Notes: a model not told the origin generated them from the letters alone. A DNA stretch of 64,000 nucleotides from Arhodomonas sp052060015 (GCF_052060015.1 NZ_JBPODZ010000001.1:682001-746000), one strand, 5' to 3'; shown: positions 16,936 through 25,652, counted from the stretch's first letter. Translations and numbers: made by a program.

Positions 16936-17399
16936 TGGCTTTCCTCCTCCTCGGAATCGTTATGCCCACCGCCCGGGCGGACCTCCACCACCCTGACACG
17001 GGCCGTGGCCCGGCGACCACGCGCGAGCAGCGCCCACCACAACCCCAGCGACAGCACCAGCCCCGCAAGCGCACCGGCGTCGGCGTCGAGTGGCAGGCCG
17101 GATGCGAGCGCGCGCCCGGCAACGGCACCCGTGAGCAGTATCAGCAACGGCAGGATATAGGCGACGGTACTGGCGGCGAGCAGGCCGCGTCCCGGGATCT
17201 CCAGGACCACCTCATCACCGGGAGAGGTCGTCATGTCGGTGATCACCACGAGGGGACGCCGGCGGCCGAGCCAGTCGGACAGGGCGCCGGTGCCGCAGCC
17301 ACTGCGCGCGACGCAGCCGTGGCAGCCGGAGGCGGGGTTCGCCTCGACATGGACCTCCGGCCCCTCCACCGCCACCACTCGGGCGCGCTCGCGGATCAT
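16932..17399 (-). CDS. rseC: SoxR-reducing system protein RseC/MucC family
   Basis: 155 aa from the ATG at 17399, which overlaps the rseB stop in ATGA; the 49 upstream open codons are the shadow of rseB. Inner-membrane protein with a cysteine-rich N-terminal part (SGCHGCVARSGCGTG, about residues 25-39) and two membrane helices (~80-100 and ~110-130), ending in an acidic tail (SEEEESQ). RseC members are linked to reduction of the SoxR iron-sulfur cluster and sit in the sigma-E operon. Its exact role in sigma-E control is unsettled. Confidence 0.9.
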   Translation of the reverse strand: MIRERARVVAVEGPEVHVEANPASGCHGCVARSGCGTGALSDWLGRRRPLVVITDMTTSPGDEVVLEIPGRGLLAASTVAYILPLLILLTGAVAGRALASGLPLDADAGALAGLVLSLGLWWALLARGRRATARVRVVEVRPGGGHNDSEEEESQ

Positions 17400-18397
17400 C
17401 CGCCGTCCCGGAAATTCAATGAGCGGCCCATGCGCGTGACCGCGCGGGGCGGCACCTCGCCCATCACCAGCACCTGGCGGTCGCCGACGATGCGTCCGAA
17501 CACGCTGAACGCACCCATTCGCGAAAGCCCCTCGAAGCCCGACCACTTGCCGTCGACGCCGCTGACGTAAACGGACACCGAGGCCATGCCATCGGAGTAC
17601 AGCCGATGCTCCACCGGGGTATCGGCGTCAATGGCCATGACACGCCGCTCACTCATACGCAGCTCAAAGCCCGGCGGCACGAACTCCAGCCGCCACTGCG
17701 GCTCGAACTCCAGCGAGGCGTCGTCCCTATGGTCGGCGTGATACCAGGTGAAATCGCGGCCGGAGAGCTCCGGCTCCAACCATTCATCGGGGATGGAATC
17801 GGGGAAGCGTACCTCGGTGAAGGCCACCTGCTCGAGGATCTCGTCGTCGTGCACAAGCTCGGCACGCAGCATCAGCCCGGTGATCTCGTCGATCCAGAAA
17901 CGGTATCCGTAGCGGAACGGATCACTGGCATGGATATGCAGCCGCTGCGCGCCACGGCCGGCGACGCGGTCGCCCTCCGCCAGCGCGAGCCGGTAGTGGC
18001 GGCCGATCTTCTCCGGCTCCCGCGGCAACACACTGGCCAGGGGGTTGCGCACCTGCCGGTAATCCACCATCACGGAGTTGTCGTCGGGCAGGATACAGGT
18101 AACGCGGTCACCGTCGCGGATGATCTCCCGCGCCACCCCGTCCAGGGAATAGAGTCGTTCGCGGATACCCGGGTTGTCGCTGCGGTGGACGATGCGCATG
18201 GACTCGAGCATCTCCGGGCCCTGACGATAGACGAACACCCCGGTATAGCTCGTCTGCTGCGCGGCGGAAATCATGCGCTCCAGCCACTGGTGGGCGGCGC
18301 TGTTGTCTTCCCGCGCCTCGGAGGGGGCAGCGAGCGCCAGCAATAGCGCGGCGGCCGCCGTCAGCCAGCTGCCCCGGACCTTACTCGCCACGCGCAT
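17396..18397 (-). CDS. rseB: Sigma-E regulatory protein RseB/MucB
   Basis: 333 aa from the ATG at 18397, which begins a clear signal peptide (MRVASKVRGSW, hydrophobic AAAALLLALAA, then SEA). Periplasmic protein with a LolA-like N-terminal domain that binds RseA and shields it from DegS; it also senses lipoproteins or LPS intermediates. SYTGVFVYRQG and MRIVHRSD are typical MucB strings. It overlaps the end of rseA by 17 bp and rseC by 4 bp. The 104 codons open upstream of this ATG lie in the rseA shadow. Confidence 0.93.
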   Translation of the reverse strand: MRVASKVRGSWLTAAAALLLALAAPSEAREDNSAAHQWLERMISAAQQTSYTGVFVYRQGPEMLESMRIVHRSDNPGIRERLYSLDGVAREIIRDGDRVTCILPDDNSVMVDYRQVRNPLASVLPREPEKIGRHYRLALAEGDRVAGRGAQRLHIHASDPFRYGYRFWIDEITGLMLRAELVHDDEILEQVAFTEVRFPDSIPDEWLEPELSGRDFTWYHADHRDDASLEFEPQWRLEFVPPGFELRMSERRVMAIDADTPVEHRLYSDGMASVSVYVSGVDGKWSGFEGLSRMGAFSVFGRIVGDRQVLVMGEVPPRAVTRMGRSLNFRDGG

Positions 18398-19028
18398 GCC
18401 CGGCGATGCGCGCATAGTTGAGCATGCCGCCGGGCCCCGTCCCGGCAGCATTCTCGCTGTGATTGACCAGGAAGCCATTGAGCCGGCGCTGCACGCTGGG
18501 GTCCAGCTGACGCCACTGCAGCCGCTCCAGGGTCTCCGCAACCTCGGCTCCTGCGCTGGCGGTGCTCTCGCCGGAGCTCGCCCGGCGCAACGGCACCGAG
18601 CCACTGCCCGCACCTGCGGAAGCGCTGCCGGCATCCGCGACCACCGCCGGTTCCGCACCGCCGGGTGCCGGAGTCGAGCCCTCGCGGGCCGGCCATAGTC
18701 CCACGGCAACCACCGCCACGGAGGCGGCGACCGCGAGACCCGCCACCGGCCGCGTCACCCGCGCGAGCAGGCGCGAGCCGCGCGCTCGGGGCGCTGCCCC
18801 CGTCAGGGCCGGCTCCTCGTCCAGCGCCGCCGCCACGCGCGCGGCGAATGCCCCGTCCGCTGCCGGGCCGAGCTCGCCGTGTACGGCGGCTCGCATGGTG
18901 TAGTACCGGCCAAGGGTATCCACCAGCGCCGGCTCCCGGGCGAAGCGTCGTAACAGTAGCGACGCCTCTTCCTCCGGCAACTCGTCATCGGCGAGCGCCG
19001 AAAGCTGTTCGTCCAGCTGATTACTCAT
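18381..19028 (-). CDS. rseA: Anti-sigma-E factor RseA/MucA
   Basis: 215 aa from the ATG at 19028, overlapping the rpoE stop by 8 bp. The cytoplasmic N-terminal domain (MSNQLDEQLSALADDELPEEEA) is the sigma-factor-binding module. One membrane helix lies at ~94-113 (VAGLAVAASVAVVAVGLW), followed by an Ala/Ser/Gly-rich linker and a C-terminal periplasmic domain (QWRQLDPSVQRRLNGFLVNHSE) that binds RseB. Under envelope stress it is cut successively by a DegS-type protease and RseP; rseP is in this window at 56413. Confidence 0.93.
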   Translation of the reverse strand: MSNQLDEQLSALADDELPEEEASLLLRRFAREPALVDTLGRYYTMRAAVHGELGPAADGAFAARVAAALDEEPALTGAAPRARGSRLLARVTRPVAGLAVAASVAVVAVGLWPAREGSTPAPGGAEPAVVADAGSASAGAGSGSVPLRRASSGESTASAGAEVAETLERLQWRQLDPSVQRRLNGFLVNHSENAAGTGPGGMLNYARIAGHARGE

Positions 19029-19620
19029 TCCCGTCACCCGTCGCCTCCGACAGAAGCGGCCTGAGCCGCCGGTCAATTGCCTCCCGCGCGCGGAAAATCC
19101 GTGAGCGCACGGTCCCGATCGGGCAATCCATCGCCTGCGCGATCTCCTCGTAGGTCATCCCCTCGAACTCCCGTAGGGTCACGGCCGTGCGCAGGTCCTC
19201 CGGGAGCTCCTCGATGGCGTCGAGCACCGCCTGCTGCACCTCGTCGCGGCGCGCCAGCGCCTCCGGTGACTCATGATCCTTGAGCGGAGAATCCACGTCA
19301 TATCGCTCGGCATCCTGGGCATCCACGTCGCTATCCGGCGGCCGCCGCCCCATCGACACCAGGTGGTTCTTGGCGGTGTTGATGGCGATGCGGTACAACC
19401 AGGTATAGAAGCTGCTATCGCCGCGGAAGCGCGGCAGCGCCCGATACGCCTTGATGAAGGCCTCCTGCGCCACGTCCATCGCCTCGGACTGATCATGAAC
19501 ATACCGCGAGATCAGCTTGATCAGCTTGTGCTGGTACTTGAGCACCAGCACGTTGAAGGCCTGCTTGTCACCGGCCTTGGCACGCGCCACCAGTGCCGCA
19601 TCCGACTCGGAGTCCGCCAT
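19021..19620 (-). CDS. rpoE: RNA polymerase sigma factor RpoE/AlgU
   Basis: 199 aa ECF sigma factor for the envelope-stress regulon. The sigma-2 region spans about 15-95 (YVHDQSEAMDVAQEAFIKAY for -10 recognition, FYTWLYRIAINTAKNHL). Sigma-4 spans about 130-185, with the helix-turn-helix MTYEEIAQAMDCPIGTVRSR. The start ATG has GGAGGGG about 10 bases upstream. It heads the rpoE-rseA-rseB-rseC-degP operon and is divergent from nadB, the arrangement also found in E. coli. A sigma-E-type promoter lies 45-71 bases upstream. Confidence 0.97.
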   Translation of the reverse strand: MADSESDAALVARAKAGDKQAFNVLVLKYQHKLIKLISRYVHDQSEAMDVAQEAFIKAYRALPRFRGDSSFYTWLYRIAINTAKNHLVSMGRRPPDSDVDAQDAERYDVDSPLKDHESPEALARRDEVQQAVLDAIEELPEDLRTAVTLREFEGMTYEEIAQAMDCPIGTVRSRIFRAREAIDRRLRPLLSEATGDGNE

Positions 19621-19664
19621 CAGGGGCGACCCCTCCGACGGGGCACCGGTCGCTGCTCAAAGCG

Positions 19665-19691
19665 GTAGACAATGGACGTCATGGATAGTTC
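19665..19691 (-). promoter_or_regulatory. Sigma-E-type promoter of the rpoE operon (autoregulation)
   Basis: On the minus strand GAACTA (19691-19686) is followed after 15 bases by GTCTAC (19670-19665). This matches the sigma-E consensus GGAACTT-N15/16-GTCTAA in 10 of the 12 positions written here. Transcription would start about 38 bases before the rpoE ATG. Autoregulation is the known behaviour of rpoE/algU operons. Confidence 0.65.
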
Positions 19692-19835
19692 GTGCGCTTC
19701 GTCGCGGTGATGGGCGCCGGCTCCGCATCCGGGCGGAGGCCCGCTGCTACGTGCTAGGCTTCGTTCCCCCGGGAAGCTGCGCGGCAGCGAATAGCGCGCT
19801 GAGCGTAGCCGATAGCCGACAACGGGTGCAACTCG

Positions 19836-21431
19836 ATGACCACAGGGACCACGGAGCGCTACGACGTCCTCATCATCGGCTCCGGCGTGGCCGGCCTGAC
19901 CCTGGCGCTGCGGCTGCCGCCGACGCTCGCCGTGTGCGTGGTAGCCAAGGGGGAGGTCACCGAGGGTGCGAGCCTGTATGCCCAGGGCGGCATCTCGGCG
20001 GTGCTCGACGCGACGGACTCGGTGGACGCCCATGTCGCCGACACCCTGGAGGCCGGTGCCGGCCTGAGCGACCCCGCCGTCTGCCGGTTCGTGGCCGAGC
20101 GGGCCGCGCCGGCCATCGACTGGTTGCTGGCCGCGGAGGTGCCCTTCTCCCGCGAGCACGGGGGCAACGCCCTCCACCTCCACCGCGAGGGCGGACACAG
20201 TCACCGCCGAATCGTCCACGCGGCCGACGCCACCGGCCGGGCGGTGGAGACCACCCTGGAAGGGGCCGCACGGGCGCGGGGGAACATCACCATCCGAGCC
20301 CACCACTCGGCGGTGGACCTGGTCACCCACCGGCGGGTTGGTGGCGAGCCCGGCTGCCACGGTGCGTACCTGCTCAATGCGCGCAGCGGCCACGTCCATG
20401 CGGTGGCGGCCCGGCGGGTGGTCCTGGCAACCGGTGGCGCCAGCAAGGTCTATCTCTACACCAGCAACCCGGACGGCGCCACCGGCGACGGCATCGCCAT
20501 GGCCTGGCGTGCCGGTTGCCGCGTGGGGAACATGGAATTCAACCAGTTCCATCCCACTTGCCTCTTCCACCCGCAGGCGAAGTCCTTTCTGATCAGTGAG
20601 GCCCTGCGAGGCGAGGGCGCGGTGCTGCGCCTGCCCGACGGCGAGCGATTCATGCCGCGCTTCGACTCCCGGGCCGAGCTCGCACCGCGGGACATCGTCG
20701 CGCGCGCCATCGACCACGAGATGAAACGCCTCGGCCTGGACTGCGTCTACCTCGACATCAGCCACCGACCCGCGGAATGGCTTCGGGCGCATTTCCCCAC
20801 CATCCACCGCCGGTGCCTGGACTTCGGCGTCGACCTGACCCGTGAACCGATCCCTGTGGTGCCGGCCGCCCATTACACCTGTGGCGGCGTGGTGGTGGAC
20901 CGCCACGGGCGCACCGACCTCCCGGGCCTGTATGCCATCGGCGAGTGCAGCTATACCGGGCTGCACGGGGCCAACCGGCTGGCGAGCAACTCGCTGTTGG
21001 AATGCCTGGTCTTCGGCATCAGCGCCGCCGAGGACATTGCCGGGGCGCACCTGGCCGAGGAGCCGGCGCCACCGGCCCTGCCGCCCTGGGATGAGAGCCG
21101 GGTCAGCGACTCCGACGAGCAGGTCGTGGTGAGCCACAACTGGGACGAACTACGGCGGTTCATGTGGGACTACGTGGGGATCGTGCGCACCGACAAGCGC
21201 CTGCAGCGGGCGCACAACCGCTGGGCGCTGCTCACCGCGGAGATCCGGGAGTACTACGGCCATTTCCGCATCACCCCCGACCTCATCGAGCTGCGCAACC
21301 TCGCCATGGTGGCGGGGCTCATCATCCGAAGCGCCCGCCATCGGAGCGAGAGCCGGGGCCTGCATTTCACACGGGACCATCCCCGGCGCGGCACCGACAC
21401 CCCGCGCCCAACAGTACTCGTCCCGGACTAG
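19836..21431 (+). CDS. nadB: L-aspartate oxidase
   Basis: 531 aa. FAD enzyme that oxidises aspartate to iminoaspartate, the first step of NAD synthesis; NadA then makes quinolinate. The Rossmann motif is VLIIGSGVAGLTLAL near the N-terminus and the FAD/substrate region GASLYAQGGISAV follows. EFNQFHPTCL, EALRGEGAVL, GANRLASNSLLE and the C-terminal helical domain are typical. It lacks the covalent-FAD histidine of the SdhA branch, as expected. It is divergent from rpoE and ends 8 bp before the convergent ygfX stop. Confidence 0.95.
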   Translation: MTTGTTERYDVLIIGSGVAGLTLALRLPPTLAVCVVAKGEVTEGASLYAQGGISAVLDATDSVDAHVADTLEAGAGLSDPAVCRFVAERAAPAIDWLLAAEVPFSREHGGNALHLHREGGHSHRRIVHAADATGRAVETTLEGAARARGNITIRAHHSAVDLVTHRRVGGEPGCHGAYLLNARSGHVHAVAARRVVLATGGASKVYLYTSNPDGATGDGIAMAWRAGCRVGNMEFNQFHPTCLFHPQAKSFLISEALRGEGAVLRLPDGERFMPRFDSRAELAPRDIVARAIDHEMKRLGLDCVYLDISHRPAEWLRAHFPTIHRRCLDFGVDLTREPIPVVPAAHYTCGGVVVDRHGRTDLPGLYAIGECSYTGLHGANRLASNSLLECLVFGISAAEDIAGAHLAEEPAPPALPPWDESRVSDSDEQVVVSHNWDELRRFMWDYVGIVRTDKRLQRAHNRWALLTAEIREYYGHFRITPDLIELRNLAMVAGLIIRSARHRSESRGLHFTRDHPRRGTDTPRPTVLVPD

Positions 21432-21439
21432 GCCGAGGG

Positions 21440-21877
21440 CTACCGCATTGCCTGGAGCACGCGGCAAAGCCCGCGCCAATCATCAACCCCATCGCGAGCG
21501 AGCAGCAGGCGCCCGGAGGCATGACCATCCCGGTAGCGGATCACCACCAGCGGACCGCGCCGCGCGTGATCGGTCACCCGCACCCAGCCGGTCCCCCCGT
21601 CCAGCCACAGGTGGCCGTCGCCGTGCAACACCAAGCGTCTTCCGGGGTGCCGGCCGCGCCGCGGTGCGACGTGGCAGCGCAGCAGCCGGCCGCCATTGAG
21701 GGTTACGGCAAGACACCACAGAAGGGCCACCCAGGCGGGGACGCCCGGCAACAGGGGTACGGGGACGGCCGCCGCCGCGTGGGTCCCCACCAGCGTGGCC
21801 GCCACCCACGCCGACGGCGCCAGGTAGAGATCACACGAGGTGGCGGATGCGCTCGACGAGTGCGGCGACTTCCCCAT
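21440..21877 (-). CDS. ygfX: YgfX family inner-membrane protein (SdhE partner, formerly toxin CptA)
   Basis: 145 aa. From about residue 16 (CDLYLAPSAWVA) it aligns with the YgfX fold: two adjacent membrane helices (~20-58) and a cytoplasmic C-terminal part (LHGDGHLWLDGGTGW). It is encoded directly downstream of sdhE, as in enterobacteria. The pair was first described as the toxin-antitoxin system CptAB; SdhE is now known as the FAD-assembly factor. The only start I can see (ATG 21877) gives an unusually long 47-bp overlap with sdhE. Family assignment rests on position, size and topology. Confidence 0.8.
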   Translation of the reverse strand: MGKSPHSSSASATSCDLYLAPSAWVAATLVGTHAAAAVPVPLLPGVPAWVALLWCLAVTLNGGRLLRCHVAPRRGRHPGRRLVLHGDGHLWLDGGTGWVRVTDHARRGPLVVIRYRDGHASGRLLLARDGVDDWRGLCRVLQAMR

Positions 21878-22070
21878 CGGCAGGCCGTTCCCTGGCCGTC
21901 AGCAACCAATCCACCAGACGGTCGTCCTCCTCATCGAGCAGCCGCTCCAGGGCGGCCCGCTCGGCTTCGCCGAGCCGCTCGTACTCCCGGCTCACGAATC
22001 GCTCGAGCACGACATCCAGCTCCTTGGTGCCGCGCCGGCAGCGCCAGCGCAGCCGCGATGCCTCGGACAC
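21831..22070 (-). CDS. sdhE: FAD assembly factor SdhE (succinate dehydrogenase assembly factor 2)
   Basis: 79 aa from the GTG at 22070, 2 bp after the sdhB stop. The long ORF beginning at 22172 is mostly the shadow of sdhB. The hallmark is RWRCRRGTKELDVVLERF: the RGxxE motif (R13, G14, E17) contacts the flavoprotein and promotes covalent attachment of FAD to SdhA. The rest is a five-helix bundle with acidic LLDEEDDRLVDWL. The position at the end of sdhCDAB supports the role. It probably also matures the related FrdA where present. Confidence 0.9.
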   Translation of the reverse strand: MSEASRLRWRCRRGTKELDVVLERFVSREYERLGEAERAALERLLDEEDDRLVDWLLTARERPADGEVAALVERIRHLV

Positions 22071-22072
22071 CC

Positions 22073-22849
22073 TCAGCGCCGCGCCACGATCAGTTTCTTG
22101 ATCTCGGCGATGGCCTTGGCCGGATTGAGACCCTTGGGGCACACCGAGGTGCAATTCATGATGGTGTGGCAACGATAGAGCTTGAATGGATCCTCGAGCT
22201 CATCGAGGCGCTCGCCGGTGGCCTCGTCGCGGCTGTCGGCGATCCAGCGATAGGCCTGCAGCAGGATCGCGGGACCGAGGTAGCGATCCGGATTCCACCA
22301 GTAGCTCGGGCAGGAGGTGGAGCAGCACGCGCAAAGGATGCATTCGTAGAGCCCGTCGAGCTCCTCGCGGTCCTCCTTGGACTGCAGTCGCTCCTGATCC
22401 GGCGGCGCCGGCGTCTGGGTCCGGATCCACGGCTGGATGGAGGCGTACTGGGCATAGAAGTGGGTGAGATCCGGGATCAGATCCTTGACCACCGCCATGG
22501 AGGGCAGCGGATAGATGCGGACGTCACCGTCGATCTCGTCGATGCCCTTGGTGCAGGCCAGGGTATTCTGGCCGTCGATGTTCATGGCACAGGAACCGCA
22601 GATGCCCTCGCGGCAGGAGCGCCGGAAGGTCAGCGTGGGATCGATCTCGTTCTTGATCTTGATCAGGGCGTCCAGGACCATCGGGCCGCAGCTGTCCATG
22701 TCCACCTCGTAGGTGTCCAGCCGCGGGTTCTCGCCGCTGTCCGGATCCCAACGATAGACCTTGAAGTGCCGGGTGTTGCCACCGCCGTCGGCGCGGTGGG
22801 TGGTGCCCTCCTGGACCCGGGAATTGGCGGGAAGACTGAACTTCGCCAT
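22073..22849 (-). CDS. sdhB: Succinate dehydrogenase iron-sulfur subunit
   Basis: 258 aa. Carries electrons from FAD to quinone through three clusters: [2Fe-2S] (SCREGICGSCAMN, with a further Cys in NTLAC), [4Fe-4S] (CILCACCSTSCPSYWW) and [3Fe-4S] (CHTIMNCTSVCPKGLNP). All cysteines are present. The N-terminus is slightly extended relative to E. coli SdhB (KFSLPANSRVQEG before the VYRWDPDS strand). It follows sdhA by 45 bp and is followed 2 bp later by sdhE. Confidence 0.96.
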   Translation of the reverse strand: MAKFSLPANSRVQEGTTHRADGGGNTRHFKVYRWDPDSGENPRLDTYEVDMDSCGPMVLDALIKIKNEIDPTLTFRRSCREGICGSCAMNIDGQNTLACTKGIDEIDGDVRIYPLPSMAVVKDLIPDLTHFYAQYASIQPWIRTQTPAPPDQERLQSKEDREELDGLYECILCACCSTSCPSYWWNPDRYLGPAILLQAYRWIADSRDEATGERLDELEDPFKLYRCHTIMNCTSVCPKGLNPAKAIAEIKKLIVARR

Positions 22850-22894
22850 CTCGTGAACCTCTTCGCTAGCGCTTGACCGTACGGACCGCGATCC

Positions 22895-24688
22895 CTAGTA
22901 CACCCGCTTCTTCGGCGGGATGACCTCCATCTCGTCGGTCAGCGTGTTCATATGCACCGGCCGATAATCGATGGTGACCTCGCCGCTGTCATCCATCCAG
23001 GTGACGGTGTGCTTCATCCAGTTCTCGTCATCCCGGTCCGGGTAGTCCTCCCGCGCATGGGCGCCTCGGCTCTCGGCGCGGTTACGTGCCGACTTCACGG
23101 CGGTCACCGCATTACCCAGGAGGTTCTCCAGCTCGAGGGTCTCGATCAGGTCCGTGTTCCAGATCAGCGAGCGATCGGTCACCTGTACATCGGCAAAGGC
23201 CTGATAGATCTCCTCCATCCGCCGGCAACCCTCGTCGAGGGTCTCGCCGGTACGGAACACCGCGGCATAGTTCTGCATGGTCCGCTGCATGCGGTCACGG
23301 ATGCGCGCGGTGGGTTCGGAGCCGTTGGCGTTGCGCAGGCGCTCCAGTCGGGCCAGGGCCGGCTCGGCGCTGTCCTTGGGCAAGGGCCGGTGGTTCTGCC
23401 CGCCCTCGCCGATGACCTCCGCGGCGCGGATGGCAGCGGCCCGTCCGAAGACCACCAGATCGAGCAGCGAGTTCGAGCCTAGCCGGTTGGCGCCGTGGAC
23501 CGAGACGCAGGCGGCCTCGCCGATGGCCATCAGCCCGGGGACCACCGCATCGGGATCGCCGTCCTTCGGTGCGACCACCTCGCCGCGGTAATTCGTCGGG
23601 ATACCGCCCATGTTGTAGTGCACCGTGGGCAGAACGGGGATGGGTTCCTTGGTGACATCCACCCCGGCGAAGATCCGCGCCGTCTCGGCGATGCCCGGCA
23701 GACGTTCGTTGATGACCTCCGGGCCGAGATGCTCCAGGTGGAGGTGGATGTGATCGCCCTCTGGCCCGACACCACGGCCCTCCCGGATCTCGACGGTCAT
23801 CGAACGGCTGACTACGTCCCGGGAGGCCAGGTCCTTGGCATTGGGGGCGTAGCGCTCCATGAAGCGCTCCCCATCGGAGTTGGTGAGATAGCCGCCCTCG
23901 CCGCGCACCCCCTCGGTGATCAGGCACCCGGCGCCATAGATGCCGGTGGGATGGAACTGGATGAACTCCATGTCCTGCAGCGGCAGCCCCGCCCGCAGGA
24001 CCATGCCCGCGCCGTCGCCGGTGCAGGTGTGCGCCGAGGTACAGGAGAAATAGGTCCGGCCATAGCCGCCGGTGGCCAGCACCACCATATGGGCACGGAA
24101 GCGGTGGATCTTGCCCGTCGCCAGCTCCAGGGCGATGACGCCGCGGCAGTTGCCTTCCTCGTCCATGATCAGATCGATGGCGAAGAATTCGATATAGAAT
24201 TCCGCCTGGTGCTTGAGCGACTGCTGGTAGAGCGTATGCAGCATGGCGTGGCCGGTACGGTCCGCGGCCGCGCAGGTCCGTTGGGCCGTGCCCTCGCCAA
24301 AGTGCGTGGTCATGCCGCCGAAGGGGCGCTGATAGATTTTGCCCTCTTCGGTGCGGGAGAACGGTACGCCGTAGTGCTCGAGCTCGATGATGGCGGGGAT
24401 GGCCTCACGGCACATGTATTCGATGGCGTCCTGGTCACCGAGCCAGTCCGAGCCCTTGATGGTGTCGTAGGCGTGCCAGCGCCAGTCGTCCTCGCCCACG
24501 TTGCCGAGCGCGGCGCTCACGCCCCCCTGGGCGGCCACGGTATGGCTGCGCGTGGGGAAGACCTTGGTCACGCAGGCCGTGTTGAGTCCCTTCTCCGCCA
24601 TACCGAAGGTGGCGCGCAGCCCGGCACCGCCGGCGCCCACCACCACCACGTCGTAGGTATGGTCGACGATCTCGTAATCATCTGCCAT
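22895..24688 (-). CDS. sdhA: Succinate dehydrogenase flavoprotein subunit
   Basis: 597 aa. Oxidises succinate to fumarate with covalently bound FAD. The Rossmann motif VVVVGAGGAGLRA lies at ~14-26. The FAD-linked histidine is H49 in TRSHTVAAQGG. The catalytic regions HYGVPFSRTEEGKIYQR and GANRLGSNSLLDLVVFG are present. Covalent flavinylation should need SdhE (21831) and perhaps the SDHAF4-like protein (25653). It starts 3 bp after sdhD. Confidence 0.97.
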   Translation of the reverse strand: MADDYEIVDHTYDVVVVGAGGAGLRATFGMAEKGLNTACVTKVFPTRSHTVAAQGGVSAALGNVGEDDWRWHAYDTIKGSDWLGDQDAIEYMCREAIPAIIELEHYGVPFSRTEEGKIYQRPFGGMTTHFGEGTAQRTCAAADRTGHAMLHTLYQQSLKHQAEFYIEFFAIDLIMDEEGNCRGVIALELATGKIHRFRAHMVVLATGGYGRTYFSCTSAHTCTGDGAGMVLRAGLPLQDMEFIQFHPTGIYGAGCLITEGVRGEGGYLTNSDGERFMERYAPNAKDLASRDVVSRSMTVEIREGRGVGPEGDHIHLHLEHLGPEVINERLPGIAETARIFAGVDVTKEPIPVLPTVHYNMGGIPTNYRGEVVAPKDGDPDAVVPGLMAIGEAACVSVHGANRLGSNSLLDLVVFGRAAAIRAAEVIGEGGQNHRPLPKDSAEPALARLERLRNANGSEPTARIRDRMQRTMQNYAAVFRTGETLDEGCRRMEEIYQAFADVQVTDRSLIWNTDLIETLELENLLGNAVTAVKSARNRAESRGAHAREDYPDRDDENWMKHTVTWMDDSGEVTIDYRPVHMNTLTDEMEVIPPKKRVY

Positions 24689-24691
24689 CGA

Positions 24692-25072
24692 TCAGCCTCC
24701 CAGCGCCACGGTCAGCACGGAGATGATGCCCACCAGGGCGAACAGCACCGACAAGAATTTCACCGCGACGATCAGCACCTGCCGCAGTGCCTCATCGCCG
24801 ACGTAGTCCTCCAGGACCACCTGTATGCCCAGCGCCCCATGCCAGAACACCAGCCCTACCACCAGCACCATGAGCGCCGCATTGAACGGCGAGCTGAGCC
24901 AGGCCGCCGCCGCGGTATAGCCGCCACCGCTGAGGGTGGCCACGCCCACGGCGAACCACAGCATCAGCGGCACCAGCGCCACCGCCGTGAGCCGCTGCAG
25001 CCACCAGTGGGTGGCCCCGTGATGCGCGGAACCCAGGCCCCGGGCCTGCTTGATCGGAGTGCGGAAATTCAT
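24692..25072 (-). CDS. sdhD: Succinate dehydrogenase hydrophobic membrane anchor
   Basis: 126 aa from the ATG at 25072, preceded by GGAAGAGGGGG. An upstream in-frame ATG at 25096 overlaps the sdhC stop by one base and is the alternative. There are three membrane helices (~28-50, ~58-80, ~95-120). HHGATHWWLQRLTAV is the quinone-site region, and the His in VFWHGALGIQVVLEDYV is the probable heme b ligand. It is the membrane partner of SdhC in complex II. Confidence 0.92.
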   Translation of the reverse strand: MNFRTPIKQARGLGSAHHGATHWWLQRLTAVALVPLMLWFAVGVATLSGGGYTAAAAWLSSPFNAALMVLVVGLVFWHGALGIQVVLEDYVGDEALRQVLIVAVKFLSVLFALVGIISVLTVALGG

Positions 25073-25095
25073 AGCTGCCCCCTCTTCCCTCGCCA

Positions 25096-25479
25096 TCAGG
25101 CGCTCCAGGCGATGATCCACGCCACCAGCGTCAGCACCGCCGCGGCGACAATGGCGGCGACGCCGCTCTTGCGCGCGGTCTCCAGCTCGAAACCGTAACC
25201 GGCATCCCAGAACAGGTGCCGGATCCCGTTACAGAGGTGGTAGAACAGCGCGAACGTCCACAGGAACATCAACAGCTGGACGAACCAGTTGCCGAGGACC
25301 GCGCTCGCCGAGGCATGGCTCGCGGGCCCGCCCGCCAGGGCGGCCAGCCAGTACACCAGCACCAGCGCGCCCACCGAGAGCAGCACGCCCGAGGCGCGGT
25401 GGCTGATGGAGGTCAGCGCCGTGAACGGCAGCCGGTAGATCTGGAGATGGGGGGAAAGCGGCCGGTTATCGGTCTGCAT
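25096..25479 (-). CDS. sdhC: Succinate dehydrogenase cytochrome b556 subunit
   Basis: 127 aa. It begins with the family N-terminus RPLSPHLQIYRLPFTALTSISHRASG (shown as parts: RPLSPHLQIYR and SISHRASG). The serine and arginine there form part of the quinone site. The heme-ligand region is FYHLCNGIRHLFWD. Three membrane helices are apparent (~30-50, ~65-88, ~105-125). First of the sdhCDAB genes; a 173-bp gap with promoter-like sequence separates it from the small SDHAF4-like gene. Confidence 0.95.
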   Translation of the reverse strand: MQTDNRPLSPHLQIYRLPFTALTSISHRASGVLLSVGALVLVYWLAALAGGPASHASASAVLGNWFVQLLMFLWTFALFYHLCNGIRHLFWDAGYGFELETARKSGVAAIVAAAVLTLVAWIIAWSA

Positions 25480-25531
25480 GGGACTCGCTCCGCTTCATTC
25501 ATTCGGGTAGTTCGGGCCAAGCCGGCGCTAA

Positions 25532-25558
25532 ACTATACGCTCACCGTTCGCCTTGCAA
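25532..25558 (-). promoter_or_regulatory. Candidate promoter of the sdhCDAB operon
   Basis: On the minus strand TTGCAA (25558-25553), 15 bases, TATAGT (25537-25532). The -10 is a five-of-six match but the spacing is short; ACTTGC two bases upstream gives 17. It lies about 53-79 bases before the sdhC ATG. The stretch 25580-25625 just upstream is unusually AT-rich for this chromosome and may hold regulator sites. Confidence 0.4.
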
Positions 25559-25652
25559 GTGTCTTGCGCTGCACCACACATGAAAAATATGTTCTAACCT
25601 GTTGCAATAAAGGAACTTTTTCTTGCCGCGCCTCTGGTCCGCTTATCGTGTC

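Noticed and set aside
25604..25640. Plus-strand GGAACTT at about 25610 as a second sigma-E promoter
   Set aside because: No acceptable GTCTAA-like box follows at 15-17 bases, and it points antisense into the SDHAF4-like gene.
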